A DNA stretch of 64,000 nucleotides, taken from the NCBI GenBank assembly GCA_031771865.1, contig JASISA010000040.1, positions 1,302,001 through 1,366,000 of the forward strand. The letters run 5' to 3'. Shown piece by piece: positions 10,969 to 21,592 of this stretch. Position numbers and translations under genes: made by a program. Below the pieces are notes generated by a model. It saw nothing but the letters and a program-made list of their open reading frames with translations, was not told the DNA's origin and ran no database searches. This DNA is from Nothophaeocryptopus gaeumannii (Eukaryota > Ascomycota > Dothideomycetes > Mycosphaerellales > Mycosphaerellaceae). Within the stretch, counting starts at the first letter, position 1. Every line of letters begins with the position of its first letter.

Positions 10969-11598
10969 TTTTACGTAGCGTAGATACTCTGTGCTCTCAA
11001 CGCCAAATGCATGAGTCTTCATGACCTCCTCGACTGGCATCTGAAGAACCATAGCAACAAGATGCAAGAGCTTCTGCAGCAGCTTCTCGCGAATGATGGC
11101 GATCGTTTGCCTCGCCTCCTCGAAATGGTCAGTCAAGATAGGCGGATGCTTGTGCTCCTCTGGATCTCAGGTGAGGATGTTGTAATGGTCAAGCTCCTTG
11201 TGAAAGCCACCCTTGCTGCCAAGCTCGCCAGCAGGCTTGAATCCAACGTAACGGCCTCTGTCATCATCCTATGGAGTTGTTTTAAAGGGTGCCTTCTCTT
11301 CCGGTGGCAAAGTCATGACAGCATACGCAAGACTGACTTAGGACTCCATGCATTCTTGCGAGATGCCGTGATTGGAAAGTGTCAGGAAGCCATGCGTTGT
11401 CACGGCTTCCAGTAGGTCTTGAGCCAACTCTTGTCCGGTTTCTTCGTTGTCGAATTTGGACATGTCCAGATGGCCAGATCGATGTAGTTCAACTGAAAAG
11501 AGGTCAGTATAGCGTATCTTTAATTTCTGTTCGTGGTACATACGCTTCTCTTTTGTGGGCTCCGCAGGAGTAAACTTGGGTACCGGGCGAGGCACCAT
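10969..11598 (-). pseudogene. 2-oxoglutarate/Fe(II) oxygenase (isopenicillin-N-synthase-like) remnant
   Basis: Read on the minus strand from an ATG at 11598. It shows the DIOX N-terminal block (DLLEAVTTHGFLTLSNHGIS), then LPPEEKAPFKTTP, DRGRYVGFKPAGELG, LDHYNILT and HKHPPILTDHFEEARQTI, up to STEYLRYVK near 10975. A probable intron (GTATGT...TTTTCAG) lies near 11490-11540. One frame carries three nonsense codons (TAA, TAG, TGA), and a one-base frame slip sits near 11465. The C-terminal jelly roll with the HxD...H iron ligands is absent because the sequence is cut where the GH28 remnant starts. Such oxygenases hydroxylate or cyclise small molecules, often in metabolite clusters. Clearly non-functional. 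Confidence 0.85.
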
Positions 11599-11779
11599 GT
11601 TGAAGATTGTGTATCCAATTGTCGAGCAGGTCAATGTATGGACAGTATACTTGTGGTATCGAGGTCTCTGCGACAGTGCTTCACTGAGATGCTTAAGATC
11701 ATCAATGTGTCGAACGCGATCTCACACAGCTCGGTTAAGAACCTCATCATCACTTGAGCATATTTCTCAAGGCCTCAAG

Positions 11780-12154
11780 ATGTCTACTTTCTATGTCGTC
11801 GGCCTCGGCAATGCTCTTAACCCGCTGTTCATGAGCTGGGCGTCCGAGGCGACCTTCATATCGGCCGAGGAGCGCGCTCTCGTCGTTGGCTCGATGAATG
11901 CCCTAGGCCAAGCTCTGCTGGCTGGCCTCAACATCGTCACTTTCCTGACCCCAAAGGCGCCCAGATTTCACTTTAGTTGGTGGTGGGTCATGGTGAACAA
12001 CTTCGTACAGATCATCCTCGTGGTGGTCATTCTGCTCCTCTATGAGCGCGAGAAGAAGCAAGATGTCGTACTGGCGGGCGTCCCAGCTGATGAAGCTCAG
12101 AGCATTGATGGAGAGGCAATCGATCTGGCGAAGGGCAAGGGGGCCGACGCGTAG
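11780..12154 (+). pseudogene. MFS transporter C-terminal fragment (ACS/Dal5-like)
   Basis: About 125 codons match the last part of an anion:cation symporter of the major facilitator superfamily: GLGNALNPLFMSWASEA, then ALVVGSMNALGQAL, then the final TM pair around HFSWWWVMVNNF and IILVVVILLLYERE, with a short acidic tail and a proper stop. The first eight or so TM segments are missing; sequence upstream of 11780 does not continue the family. It is therefore a 5'-truncated remnant rather than a small gene. Its substrate cannot be told. Confidence 0.8.
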
Positions 12155-12706
12155 AAGTTACTTGGTCACAAATAGATGCGCTGTTGACGTGGTGCACTAG
12201 AATAGAGGTGGAAGCAACCAAGTCCCACCGTGATAGAGTCAATTCTAGTCTTGGCACTCATTCACTTGCCGACGGGCCGAAATGGAAAGCTACCTACACC
12301 TCCCAACTTCTTGAACCGCGTCCTGTTCATGGCATCAACACTCTTCAGTCTTCGCCTGTCCTCACTTCACCCTCCGAAAACAACACCGTGGAAGAAGGCT
12401 TTCTCCAACGCGAGATCGCCCTCCGCAAAGGCAGTAGCGAAGAGGATCTGGACCTGCAAATGCCGTCTGGGTGACCGGGCGGCACGGCCAACGATAAGCG
12501 TCGGCGGAGGAGCTCCACCGACATCGCCATGAAGGTCAGCCAGATCATCATCTCAATGCCATCTCTTCAGTATGCCGAGCGTTGGTCGGCCGATTTGCGT
12601 GTTGGCCGATATGTGCTTTGAGGCATTGTTCAGGTAGACATAACAAGACCAGAAACGACTCAAAGGGCGAGCTCTACGTTCACAATCCTACCGCAATCTT
12701 GCCACC
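12155..12706. other. Intergenic, upstream of 5-oxoprolinase
   Basis: No gene recognised. The region presumably contains the 5-oxoprolinase promoter. Confidence 0.6.
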
Positions 12707-15700
12707 ATGATTGCTCCAGCAGACCGGCCTGGCATCAGCATCTCTATCGACCGTGGCGGAACATTCACCGACTGCGTTGCAAAAGTCCCAGGCCAAGGTG
12801 ACATTGTCATCAAACTTCTCTCGGTCGATCCGGCCAACTATCAAGATGCGCCCGTGGAAGCTATCCGGAGGGTTCTGGAAAGAGCTACTGGACAGCCATA
12901 TCCGAAAGGCCGCAAGATCTCATTAGAGGCGGTGGCCAGCATCAAGATGGGCACTACGGAGGCAACGAACGCCCTGCTCGAGCGTAAAGGAGCAACCACG
13001 GCATTCGTCACCACGGAGGGTTTTGCGGACCTACTTACGATCGGCAACCAATCAAGACCGCAAATGTTCGATCTGGCCATCAACAGACCCGAGAAGCTGC
13101 ACAAGAAAGTCATCGAGATTCCAGAAAGGGTGACGCTGGAAGCTTGGGTTGAGCAGCGCGAGCAAGCCAAGATAGACGTTCCAAGCAGTGAAGATCTATT
13201 CGAGGGAATTACAGGCGAAGTGGTGCGTGTTTTGAAGCCGATCGACGTTCAGCGGACTCGCGAACTCCTCCAGGAGGCGTATGACGAAGGTATTAAATCC
13301 CTTGCAGTCTGCTTGATGCATTCCTACACCTTTCCCCAGCATGAGCAAGTTGTTGGCCAGATAGCCGTAGACATTGGCTTCACCCAGATCTCCCTGTCGT
13401 CGGTCTTGATGCCAATGTGCAAGATCGTCCCCAGAGGCCACTCTGCGAACGCTGATGCATATCTCACGCCAAAAATCAAGGAGTACATCGATGGCTTTCA
13501 ATCGGGTTTTGAGGACCTCTACAACTCTGGTGCTAGGTGCGAATTCATGCAAAGCGACGGTGGACTCGTGGAATTCACTCGGCTTTCTGGGCTTCGCAGT
13601 ATCCTCTCAGGCCCTGCAGGTGGCGTTGTAGGCTATGCCAAGACATCATACGATTTGATTGACGGCACTCCTGTGATCGGCTTCGACATGGGAGGTACCT
13701 CGACAGATGTTTCACGTTACGCTGGAGCCTTTGATCATATATTCGAAACGATGACGGCTGGAGTCGCGATACAAAGTCCGCAACTAGATATCAATACTGT
13801 TGCGGCTGGCGGAGGCAGTATCTTGTCGTGGAGAAATGGAATGTTCGCCGTGGGCCCGGAGAGCGCTTCTAGCCATCCTGGGCCAGCTTGTTACCGAAAG
13901 GGAGGCCCACTGACAGTTACAGATGCGAATGTTGTTCTTGGACGCATCGTGCCGGACTTCTTTCCCAAGATTTTCGGTCCTTCTGAGGACCTTCCTCTGG
14001 ATGTTGAAGCTAGTCGGTCACTGTTCGCCACCCTCACTGACACCATCAACGGGGAGACTGGAAAGACAATGACGGTCGAGGAGGTCGCTCTCGGCTTTCT
14101 CGTGATTGCGAACGAATCAATGTGCCGGCCTATCCGATCTCTCACAGAAGCCAAAGGGCACGACGCCGCAAAACACAATTTGGCCTCATTCGGCGGCGCT
14201 GGTGGTCAACACGCAACGTCAATAGCGCGTCTACTTGGCATCAAGCGAGTCCTCATTCACAAATATTCCTCGATCTTATCGGCGTACGGCATGGCCCTTG
14301 CAGACGTGGTCCATGAAGAACAATCTCCTTCAGCTCTGATGTACAGCGAGGGGTCTGTTCCACACTTCAGCAGAGCACTGGACGAATTGGAGCACAAAGC
14401 AGAGGACGCTCTCATAGACCAAGGCATTCGGCCTGACAGAGTGTTCTGCGAGCGATATCTGAACATGCGATATCAACGGAGCGATAACGCCTTGATGATT
14501 CGAGAAGCTGATGGAAGGAGTTTCTCGCAGCAATTCATCGAGAGACATCATCGAGAATTTGGCTTCACACCCGCTAACGCAGATATAGTTGTCGACGATG
14601 TACGAGTGCGAGGTATCGGCCGAAGCAACATCGATCCTCCTCGGTCGCCATTTGAGGAGTTCAACAAGATCGCAAAGTGGACTGGTCCAATCACCACGCT
14701 CTCAAAGGCAATATATTTCCAAGACGGCTGGCACGACACGTCCGTCTTTGAATTGCAGCATCTGCGATCAGGCAATAAGATACCAGGCCCGGCTTTGATC
14801 ATCGACGCAACCCAAACGCTCTTGATCGAACCTGGAACTACCGCCCATATTCTTTCAGAAACAGTTTTGATAGAACTCGCCTCAAGCAATGCCGCTGATG
14901 TCTCTGCGACTGAGGCTGATCCCATCCAGCGCTCTATATTTGGCCACCGCTTCACTGGAATAGCAGAACAGATGGGAAGAGCGCTTCAGAAGACCAGTGT
15001 CAGTACCAACATTAAAGAGAGGCTGGACTTTAGCTGCACTATCTTCTCACCTGATGGAAACCTTGTGGCGAATGCGCCGCACGTCCCTGCTATGATCGGC
15101 TCAATGGCGTATGCTGTCAAATGGCAAATTGCGCATTGGAAAGGCAATCTGAAATCAGGCGATGTCATCTTGTCCAATTCACCGGCGTGTGGAGGAGTAC
15201 ATCTGCCAGACATGACCACTATCACTCCCGTATTCAACGAGGCTGGCACAGATATCATCTTCTGGACCGCATCGCGTGGGCATCATGCTGACGTCGGCGG
15301 CATTCTCCCTGGATCCATGCCCCCCAATAGCCGTTGGCTCTGGGAAGAAGGTGCAGTCTTCGAGGCTTTCAAGGTGGTGGAGAACGGTGTTTTCAAAGAG
15401 GACGAGTTGGCAGCAAGGCTCGTGGAACCCAGAAATCATCCAGGCTGCAGTGGGACGAGATGCTTGGCCGACAACATCTCTGACATTCGGGCCCAGATAG
15501 CTGCCAACCATCGTGGAGCACAATTGATTCACAGTCTGATCGGCGACTACGGCATGGATGTTGTGCAGTTCTACATGAAAGAAATTCAAGCTGTGTCGGA
15601 GTTGGCAGTGCGTAATCTTCTCAAAGATATTGCGAGAAAGAACCCTGGCCAACAATTGGAGGCCGTCGACTATATGGACGATGGCACGCCAATACGGTTG

Positions 15701-16644
15701 CGCGTTCAGATCGACGAGAACACTGGTGGCGCCGTATTCGACTTCACCGGAACGGGCAAAGAAGTCTATGGTGAGTGCTCTTAACAAAAATGGCGTCTTG
15801 TGAAGCTAACGGCCTTGCAGGAAACTGGAACGCGCCCATCGCCATCACCCATTCCTCAATATTATATGCTCTACGATGCATGGTTGGGTCTGACATGCCA
15901 CTCAACCAGGGTGCTATCCGGCCATGCAACATCATTGTACCTGACCGATCTCTGCTCAAGCCTGGTCCCAAAGTGGCATGCTGCGCAGGCAATGTGCTTA
16001 CTTCTCAACGGGTAGTCGATGTCATATTCCTCGCATTTGGGGTCATGGCTGCCTCGCAGGGTTGCATGAACAACTTTTCATTCGGCTCTGATGAGTCGGG
16101 CAGCCAGTTCGGTTTCTACGAGACTATCTGCGGAGGCTCAGGCGCCGGACCTTTTGGCGCTGGCACGTCAGGTGTCCATACCAACATGACGAACACACGG
16201 ATTACCGATCCCGAGGTCATGGAGAAGAGATATCCAATCATTCTCCGCCGTTTCTGCTTGCGACCCGGCTCGGGAGGTGATGGGTTGTATCGCGGCGGAG
16301 ACGGGATTATTCGAGATGTTGAATTCTCGATGCCCATCAAAGCAAGCATACTTAGCGAGCGGAGAGCATTCAGTCCATATGGAATGAATGGTGGAGGCGA
16401 TGGTGCCAGAGGCCTTAATACATGGATCAAAGCTGAGGATGGAAGTGAGATCAACATTGGTGGCAAGAACACCGTGCAGGTCGAGAAGGGCGATCGAATA
16501 GTTATCGCAACACCGGGAGGAGGTGGCTGGGGCAGGGCAAGCAATAATGGGCAGGGAGTCAGTTTGAAAAGCAACGCCGCCAGAGGTACGACCATTGGCA
16601 ACGGCAGTGTTGGCCAGATGGCAGCATTGGGTGAGTCAGCGTAG
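12707..16644 (+). CDS. OXP1: 5-oxoprolinase / hydantoinase (HyuA-HyuB fusion)
   Basis: Two exons, 12707-15770 and 15821-16644, with a GTGAGT...GCTAAC...GCAG intron, give 1295 residues, the usual length of ATP-dependent 5-oxoprolinase. The enzyme opens 5-oxo-L-proline to L-glutamate at the cost of ATP in glutathione turnover. The N-terminal HyuA half has DRGGTFTDCVA near residue 15 and GFDMGGTSTDVSRY near 325. The C-terminal HyuB half has SGDVILSNSPACGGVHLPDM and SRGHHADVGG, then GNWNAP at the splice, and ends after a Gly-rich TPGGGGWG. A GTGAGT at 16631 could start another intron and extend the tail, but the stop at 16644 gives the usual end. The gene is intact although its neighbours on both sides are decayed. 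Related hydantoinases use other lactams, so the substrate is inferred. Confidence 0.92.
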
Positions 16645-16904
16645 ATCCAATAATACTCAATACAAATCGTTTAACTGTAGCCGCCTCTCGGCACCTGGAC
16701 TTCACGCCGGGTATCGGCCTAGCTTCGGGAGGAGTCGTTTGTGGAGATAAGCATGCAGGCACTCTTGGAGATACGCCAATGTGGAGTGTGGAGTGCAAGC
16801 TCAGGACAAGGGCCTAGCATCTCTCCAAGAATGATGGGGATATCTGGCTGAGCTCTATCTGCTCACTCCAACGTCCATCGGCAGTCATGGAAGACGCGAC
16901 CCGA

Positions 16905-18010
16905 CCTTCCAAATGCTCAACGCAGGCAGGAGAACCTCAAACGCCACACTCGATCTCATCACTAACGCGCCACATCCCGTCGATATGGCTGTACATGGTG
17001 CTCGGCGAGTTCCATGCGCTCCGACCTCAGGAAGCGACACATGGAGCATTGTCATGCCGCTGCGCTGCACTCGCAAGATGACAGCGAATCGCTGAGTCCG
17101 ACAGCCCCAAGGACACCTGGTCGACCTGCTACTGCCACACCAGCCCCATCAAAGCGAGCTGTAGAACGAGCGCCGATGGCAGCAGAAGTGCAAATCGACG
17201 CAGACGAGTTGCCATTAGAAGCAGCATATGCAGAAGCGTTTCTATCATCGTTTCATCGAAACTTGCCTTTGCTGCACGAGCCCAGTTTCAATGCATCGAA
17301 TCCTTCCCTAGGGCTACTCAGAGCAGCAGCGTGCATCGGCGCATCACAGTCGTGGTCAGAGCAAGGCTTACCTATCAGTCGAAGCTTGTTCAAGACTGGA
17401 GTTGATGCACTGAGCAAGTACGTCAACGAGGATCGCAGCCAGTATCAGCAGGAGTGGGTCCTGCAAGCATTCATCCTATTCGAGCTTTACGGTCTCTACG
17501 TGGCGATGAAGCCTTGAGCCAAAAGGGCACAACAATCCAGAAAAACCTTGTCGATGCTGTTCGAATGTTCCAAATGACGCAAGGCGCAGGAGATGTGAGG
17601 CACCATGAGGCATCAGCGCTGAGCGGTCTGGATCCAGCGCAGCTCCAGGAGAGATGACAAGAGTTTGTCTCTGTTGAGAATCGCAAACGCTGCGTATATG
17701 CTTTGTATTTGCTCGATACTCAATGAGCAATTCTCTGCAACCTGCGTCCCATCATTCCGTATCTGTAGATCAAACATGACCTGCTTCACCCAAGTCCAGC
17801 CCATGAGACGCCTTCCAAGCTCCGGCTACTCTGGTCATCGCTTTTCGCCGCGTTGATCCTCGTCAGTGGAAGACCGAGACGTCTTTCGCTTGCTAAACAG
17901 TCTTGATCAAAGCCTCCCTCTTCTCTCCCTCTCCGTCTCACCGCACGAGGAACAAACCTTCGCCACATTTCTCAGCTTCAAAACCAGTATCGTCGGCTGG
18001 CGACTAGTCT
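16905..18010 (+). pseudogene. C2H2 zinc-finger / fungal_trans transcription factor remnant
   Basis: A decayed regulator. In one frame sits the end of a first finger (QENLKRHTRSHH, then a TAA at 16963) and a second finger (CTWCSASSMRSDLRKRHMEHC, in its frame). The linker is Pro/Thr/Ala-rich. The start of the fungal-specific transcription factor domain follows (FHRNLPLLHEPSFN, then ...QQEWVLQAFILFELYGLY). A TGA at 17515 and a frame change follow; the protein resumes in another frame (LSQKGTTIQKNLVDAVRMFQ) and again further on (VENRKRCVYALYLLDTQ, stop, AILCNLRPIIPYL). Several stops and at least two shifts exclude function. It lies just downstream of 5-oxoprolinase on the same strand, so it may once have regulated this locus (inference). 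The 3' limit is uncertain. Confidence 0.8.
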
Positions 18011-18278
18011 GACTGACTATGAGCGACGTATCCAAGCCCTCCATCTTTGTCGTCGACACAGTCTTGCAAGCATGAGGACAGTCAATGTATGCCAAAGATT
18101 GCTCTGCTGCTACCGAAGTTACGTACTTATAGTGGCTTGTGCAGGCTTTTGAGCTTCGCAATGTCTGGCCAGCGGGATACTGGGCTGGGCAAATATCAAG
18201 AGAGATGGCACAAGAGAGCGAGAGTATGGGTGCGATTATTGATACTGCTATCGGAGTTGCGACGCCTTGATTCAAGCT

Positions 18279-19481
18279 CTATGCTTTTCCTTCCAATGGG
18301 CCCAAATCCATGAGTAAGACTGTCGGTCCTACAAAACGACTGCCCTCTGCAGCATCCGAAATCTCCCGCTTAGGGCGACTGGCTGAATCGTATGCTCTCC
18401 CCACGTTCTTTGGAGACCACTTGTCTGGTATGCTCGGGACCAGTAGACCTGCGTCGATCAAACTCGCCAGTCTACCTAGATTCTTGCCAGATGGACGGAC
18501 TATGAACCATCTGGCCTTGACCAGCTCGGGGAAATCCTCAGTGCGCCCAGACTCAACATTATGGAGAGCTGCAGCCACGTCACCGGCACTGCTGACTTCG
18601 ACATCCTTGAAGTGACGATTCACGTGCCTGGCCTCATGGTACTCCTTGATGACTTGTTCACTGTGCGTGTTGATGGAGACAATCATTGGAGGTGGGGAAG
18701 TCTTATCGAGGATAGTCTGCAAGGCATCACCTCCAACCGTGTCGATGACGGCTTCGTATTCGTGCAGATCCAGTCCGCCAAGCTTGGAGTACGGCACCTT
18801 TCGATAGACGCCTGGTGTGGGCATTGTACCTACAGGCTTTGTTTTAGAGGTCCTCGCCGTGACTGCTGTAACGGCATAACCGGCAAGATCGGCAAGCTGG
18901 ACCAAGAATTTGCCTACGCCTCCTAAGGCTCCGGTCACCAAGACTCTTTCGCTCATGTACCTGTCGCTATGCTGACCCGCTTCGCCCGTCTCCACCATCT
19001 GCAGGCCAGAGTCCGATAACTCCGCCTCTTCGAACAGAGCTTGCCATGCTGTTAGAGCACTCACGGGCATCGAGGCCGCTTCCGCCATCGACAAAGTCTT
19101 TGGTTTCTTTGCGATCTCTTCGCTCTTGGCTACAACATACTGCGCCCAAGCTCCATCTCGTTCTCCACCGAAGCCAATCATTCCGTACACTTCGTCCCCT
19201 CTCTTGAAGTCTTTGCACTCCGCAGCTACTTCTTCCACCACCCCGCTGAAGTCGGCGCCGGGTACAACATGGTCCTTTTCATACATTTATGGCCAGTGCA
19301 GCATGTCGCGAGTTACTGTGGAAGCCTTGACTCTAACCAGGACATCGCCTTTTTTGTCGTCTAGGCTTGGACGTGTTCTGCTGGTCAACGTGAACGCTGA
19401 TGACGGTGCGGGATTCTCTGCTGACCATTTTGGAAGACCTTTTGCGTTGGGCTGGATAGTAATGGCCCACATCGTAGACAT
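18279..19481 (-). pseudogene. Zinc-type alcohol dehydrogenase/quinone oxidoreductase-like, one in-frame stop
   Basis: A medium-chain dehydrogenase/reductase reading 400 codons in a single frame from the ATG at 19481, with one TAA at 19287-19289. Before the stop is the start of the GroES-like domain (KKGDVLVRVKASTVTRDMLHWP). Directly after it comes YEKDHVVPGADFSGVVEEVA, the normal continuation in this family. The Rossmann part has LVTGALGGVGKFLVQLADLAG, and the C-terminal half is complete. The active-site zinc Cys is not obvious, which fits NADPH:quinone-oxidoreductase-like members. No intron can bypass the stop. Either the gene was lost recently, or the base is a sequence error, or the ATG after the stop is used for a protein lacking about 64 residues. 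A close relative would decide. Confidence 0.8.
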
Positions 19482-19894
19482 GTTGAAATGCGAGGACTGG
19501 ACGTCGAATCGTTGTTTTCGTAGCGCTGCAGAAATGAAGAGGATGCTACTTGCTTTCACATATCAATGTTGTTGATGAGAAGAGGTTTCATTGTGGAAAG
19601 TCGTCTCGGAGGTTGTGAAGTCGCATTCAAGAGCTGGCAGCAGCTCCTCCCCTCCCCTCAGATACGAAACTGATGCCAGAAAGGGCAATCGTTTCTCTCG
19701 CTCGTGCCTATTGTGGCAGGCGCAGCCGGACGGCCGGCGTTGAGGATGGAAGACTAAGAAGCAACAGCAGAAAACTATTATTCGACCACACTGATCACAC
19801 ACAAGTCATCGCGTGATGGTATCATCATTAAATCCGTCCATCATCCCTCATCTAACGATCGAGCACAAACCGCCATCAGACTCCTCGCTCGATC
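19482..19894. other. Intergenic, nothing recognised
   Basis: Upstream of the oxidoreductase-like gene and downstream of the beta-hydroxyacid dehydrogenase, both on the minus strand. Confidence 0.6.
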
Positions 19895-20910
19895 CTACGA
19901 CATCCCATCCCTCTGCTTAATCTGGTCCGTAAAGAAATTCAACCCCGCTTTCTGCCTCAGCACACCGTACATACTCGAACTGTCCAACGGCCTCTCTCCG
20001 TTCTCGTCACCGAACTTCTTTGCAGCTAGCATATTGCTCAAGCAAACCTCCGAAACAGGCAGCTTCACGCCTGCCTTTTCCGCACAGTCCACCGCGTGTC
20101 TGGCATCCTTGATACTCAAATTGACATCAAATCCAGCTTTCTCACTCGGCGGAGGCGCATATCCACCTGTCGTCAGACGTTTCGAGTAAGACAGCAGGAC
20201 AGGTCCGAACATCTCCCCGATCATGTTCTCCAGTGTCTCAGAGCCGATGTCCGTTTTTTCTGCGAAGACATGGGCTTCGGAGATGACTTCCATGAATGAG
20301 ACGACCAGAATGTTACCGTTGATCTTCAGAAGGCTCGCCTTCGACTGATCCTCGCCCATTTCGATGACGGCTTTGCCCATGACGTCCTTCAGGTAGGGTG
20401 AGAGAGCTTTCCGGGCTTGAGCTGGTCCGGCTATGCAGAAGATGAGTTTCCCGGCTTTGGCCATTGGTGAGGCACCGAACACGGGTCCGGCGACGAATGA
20501 GGCTCCAGCTTTGGCTAGTTCTTGGGCTACGATGGAGGCTGTGTCTGGGTAGACTGTTGATGAGTCGCAGAGGATCTTGCCTTGAACGTTCCCGGACTCG
20601 ATGAAGGACTTGGCGGTGTCACGCAGGACTGCATCGTTGCTTATCTGTTCGACTATCAGAAGCTTATCGTGGAATTAATAACTGGCATTCGACCTACACA
20701 TGAGAATACAATGTCGGAATCTTGGACGACCTCTGCGATCGTTTGCTTTGGGATAGCGCCTTGTGATTGCAATTCTGTCCCTCGAGACAGCGTTCGATTT
20801 GTGTAAAGTAGTGATCGGGCTCCGATCTTCTGCAGGTGATTGTTCAGATTCAATGCCATATACTGGCCCATGGACCCAAGGCCGATCCACCCGATTCGCG
20901 ATGTCGCCAT
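19895..20910 (-). CDS. NAD(P)-dependent beta-hydroxyacid dehydrogenase (3-hydroxyisobutyrate type)
   Basis: Exon 1 is 20698-20910 and exon 2 is 19895-20644; the 53-nt intron begins GTAGGT and ends GAACAG, giving 320 residues. The N-terminal Rossmann motif IGWIGLGSMGQYMALNL is complete. It is followed by FSCISNDAVLRD across the splice, DSSTVYPDTA (the D-S-S-T loop), the substrate loop AGPVFGASPMAKAGKL, and LLKINGN, which carries the catalytic Lys. The C-terminal helical domain is full length. Family members oxidise 3-hydroxyisobutyrate, tartronate semialdehyde partners or similar short hydroxyacids; fungal copies of this branch are mostly uncharacterised, so the substrate is unknown. It lies on the same strand as the oxidoreductase-like pseudogene and the aminotransferase. 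Confidence 0.88.
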
Positions 20911-21592
20911 GATGTCTGTAATTTTTCCTGTGTCCTGAAGTCTAGAAGAAGATTGATTATGCTAAAAATCTGGCTCCTGCTGATGGTTGTACCTTTCTAC
21001 TGTTGACCAGTTCGGCGACTACACGTATCATCCGAGAATCCTATCAATGACTGATGGTTGTTGAGAAAGACTGCGGCAGCTGCGGCGCGGCCGGTGCGGT
21101 CTTGACGATATCTGCGGATATCGCGGAGGTGGAGCTCCCCAAGTTTGAGTGCCTTCGGCCAACGTCCCGGCGAACCCCTGTATCTCGACAACAGAATCGA
21201 CCTCACAGAGCTGTGTCGATGTGGTGCTCAGAAAGTAGTGAGAAATAGCATGGAGGGGCACTGTCTCTTATACACGATCACGTCGACCATGCCACCGACT
21301 TCCTGTCCACCAGACTCGATCTCACAATCACCATCTAATCCAGGTACACCCTCAACCAATCATCCATTTACGAAGCTGTGGGTGGGAAAGCGGAGGTGCT
21401 CAAGGAAACAGTCTTGAAGAACTAAATGATGACGTTGCTCCCCAATGATCTGCTTGTGTTGACCTCGACTGTGGCAATATCTTCATCAGTGATCGAATGC
21501 GCCTCACGAGGGCTGTCTGGAGTGAACGAAGACGTCGGAAATTGGAAGGGGGTCAACGGTTAGGATCACATTGCCGTATGGTATACATGATG
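20911..21592. other. Intergenic, holds a Tn5-mosaic-end-like 15-mer
   Basis: No gene recognised. At 21261-21275 the sequence CTGTCTCTTATACAC equals the first 15 of 19 bases of the Tn5 mosaic end used in library construction; the match stops there. Confidence 0.5.

Noticed and set aside
16631..16820. Third exon of 5-oxoprolinase after a GTGAGT...CTGTAG intron
   Set aside because: The frame would fit, but the protein already ends in the family's usual way at 16644 and the added 37 or so residues resemble nothing known.
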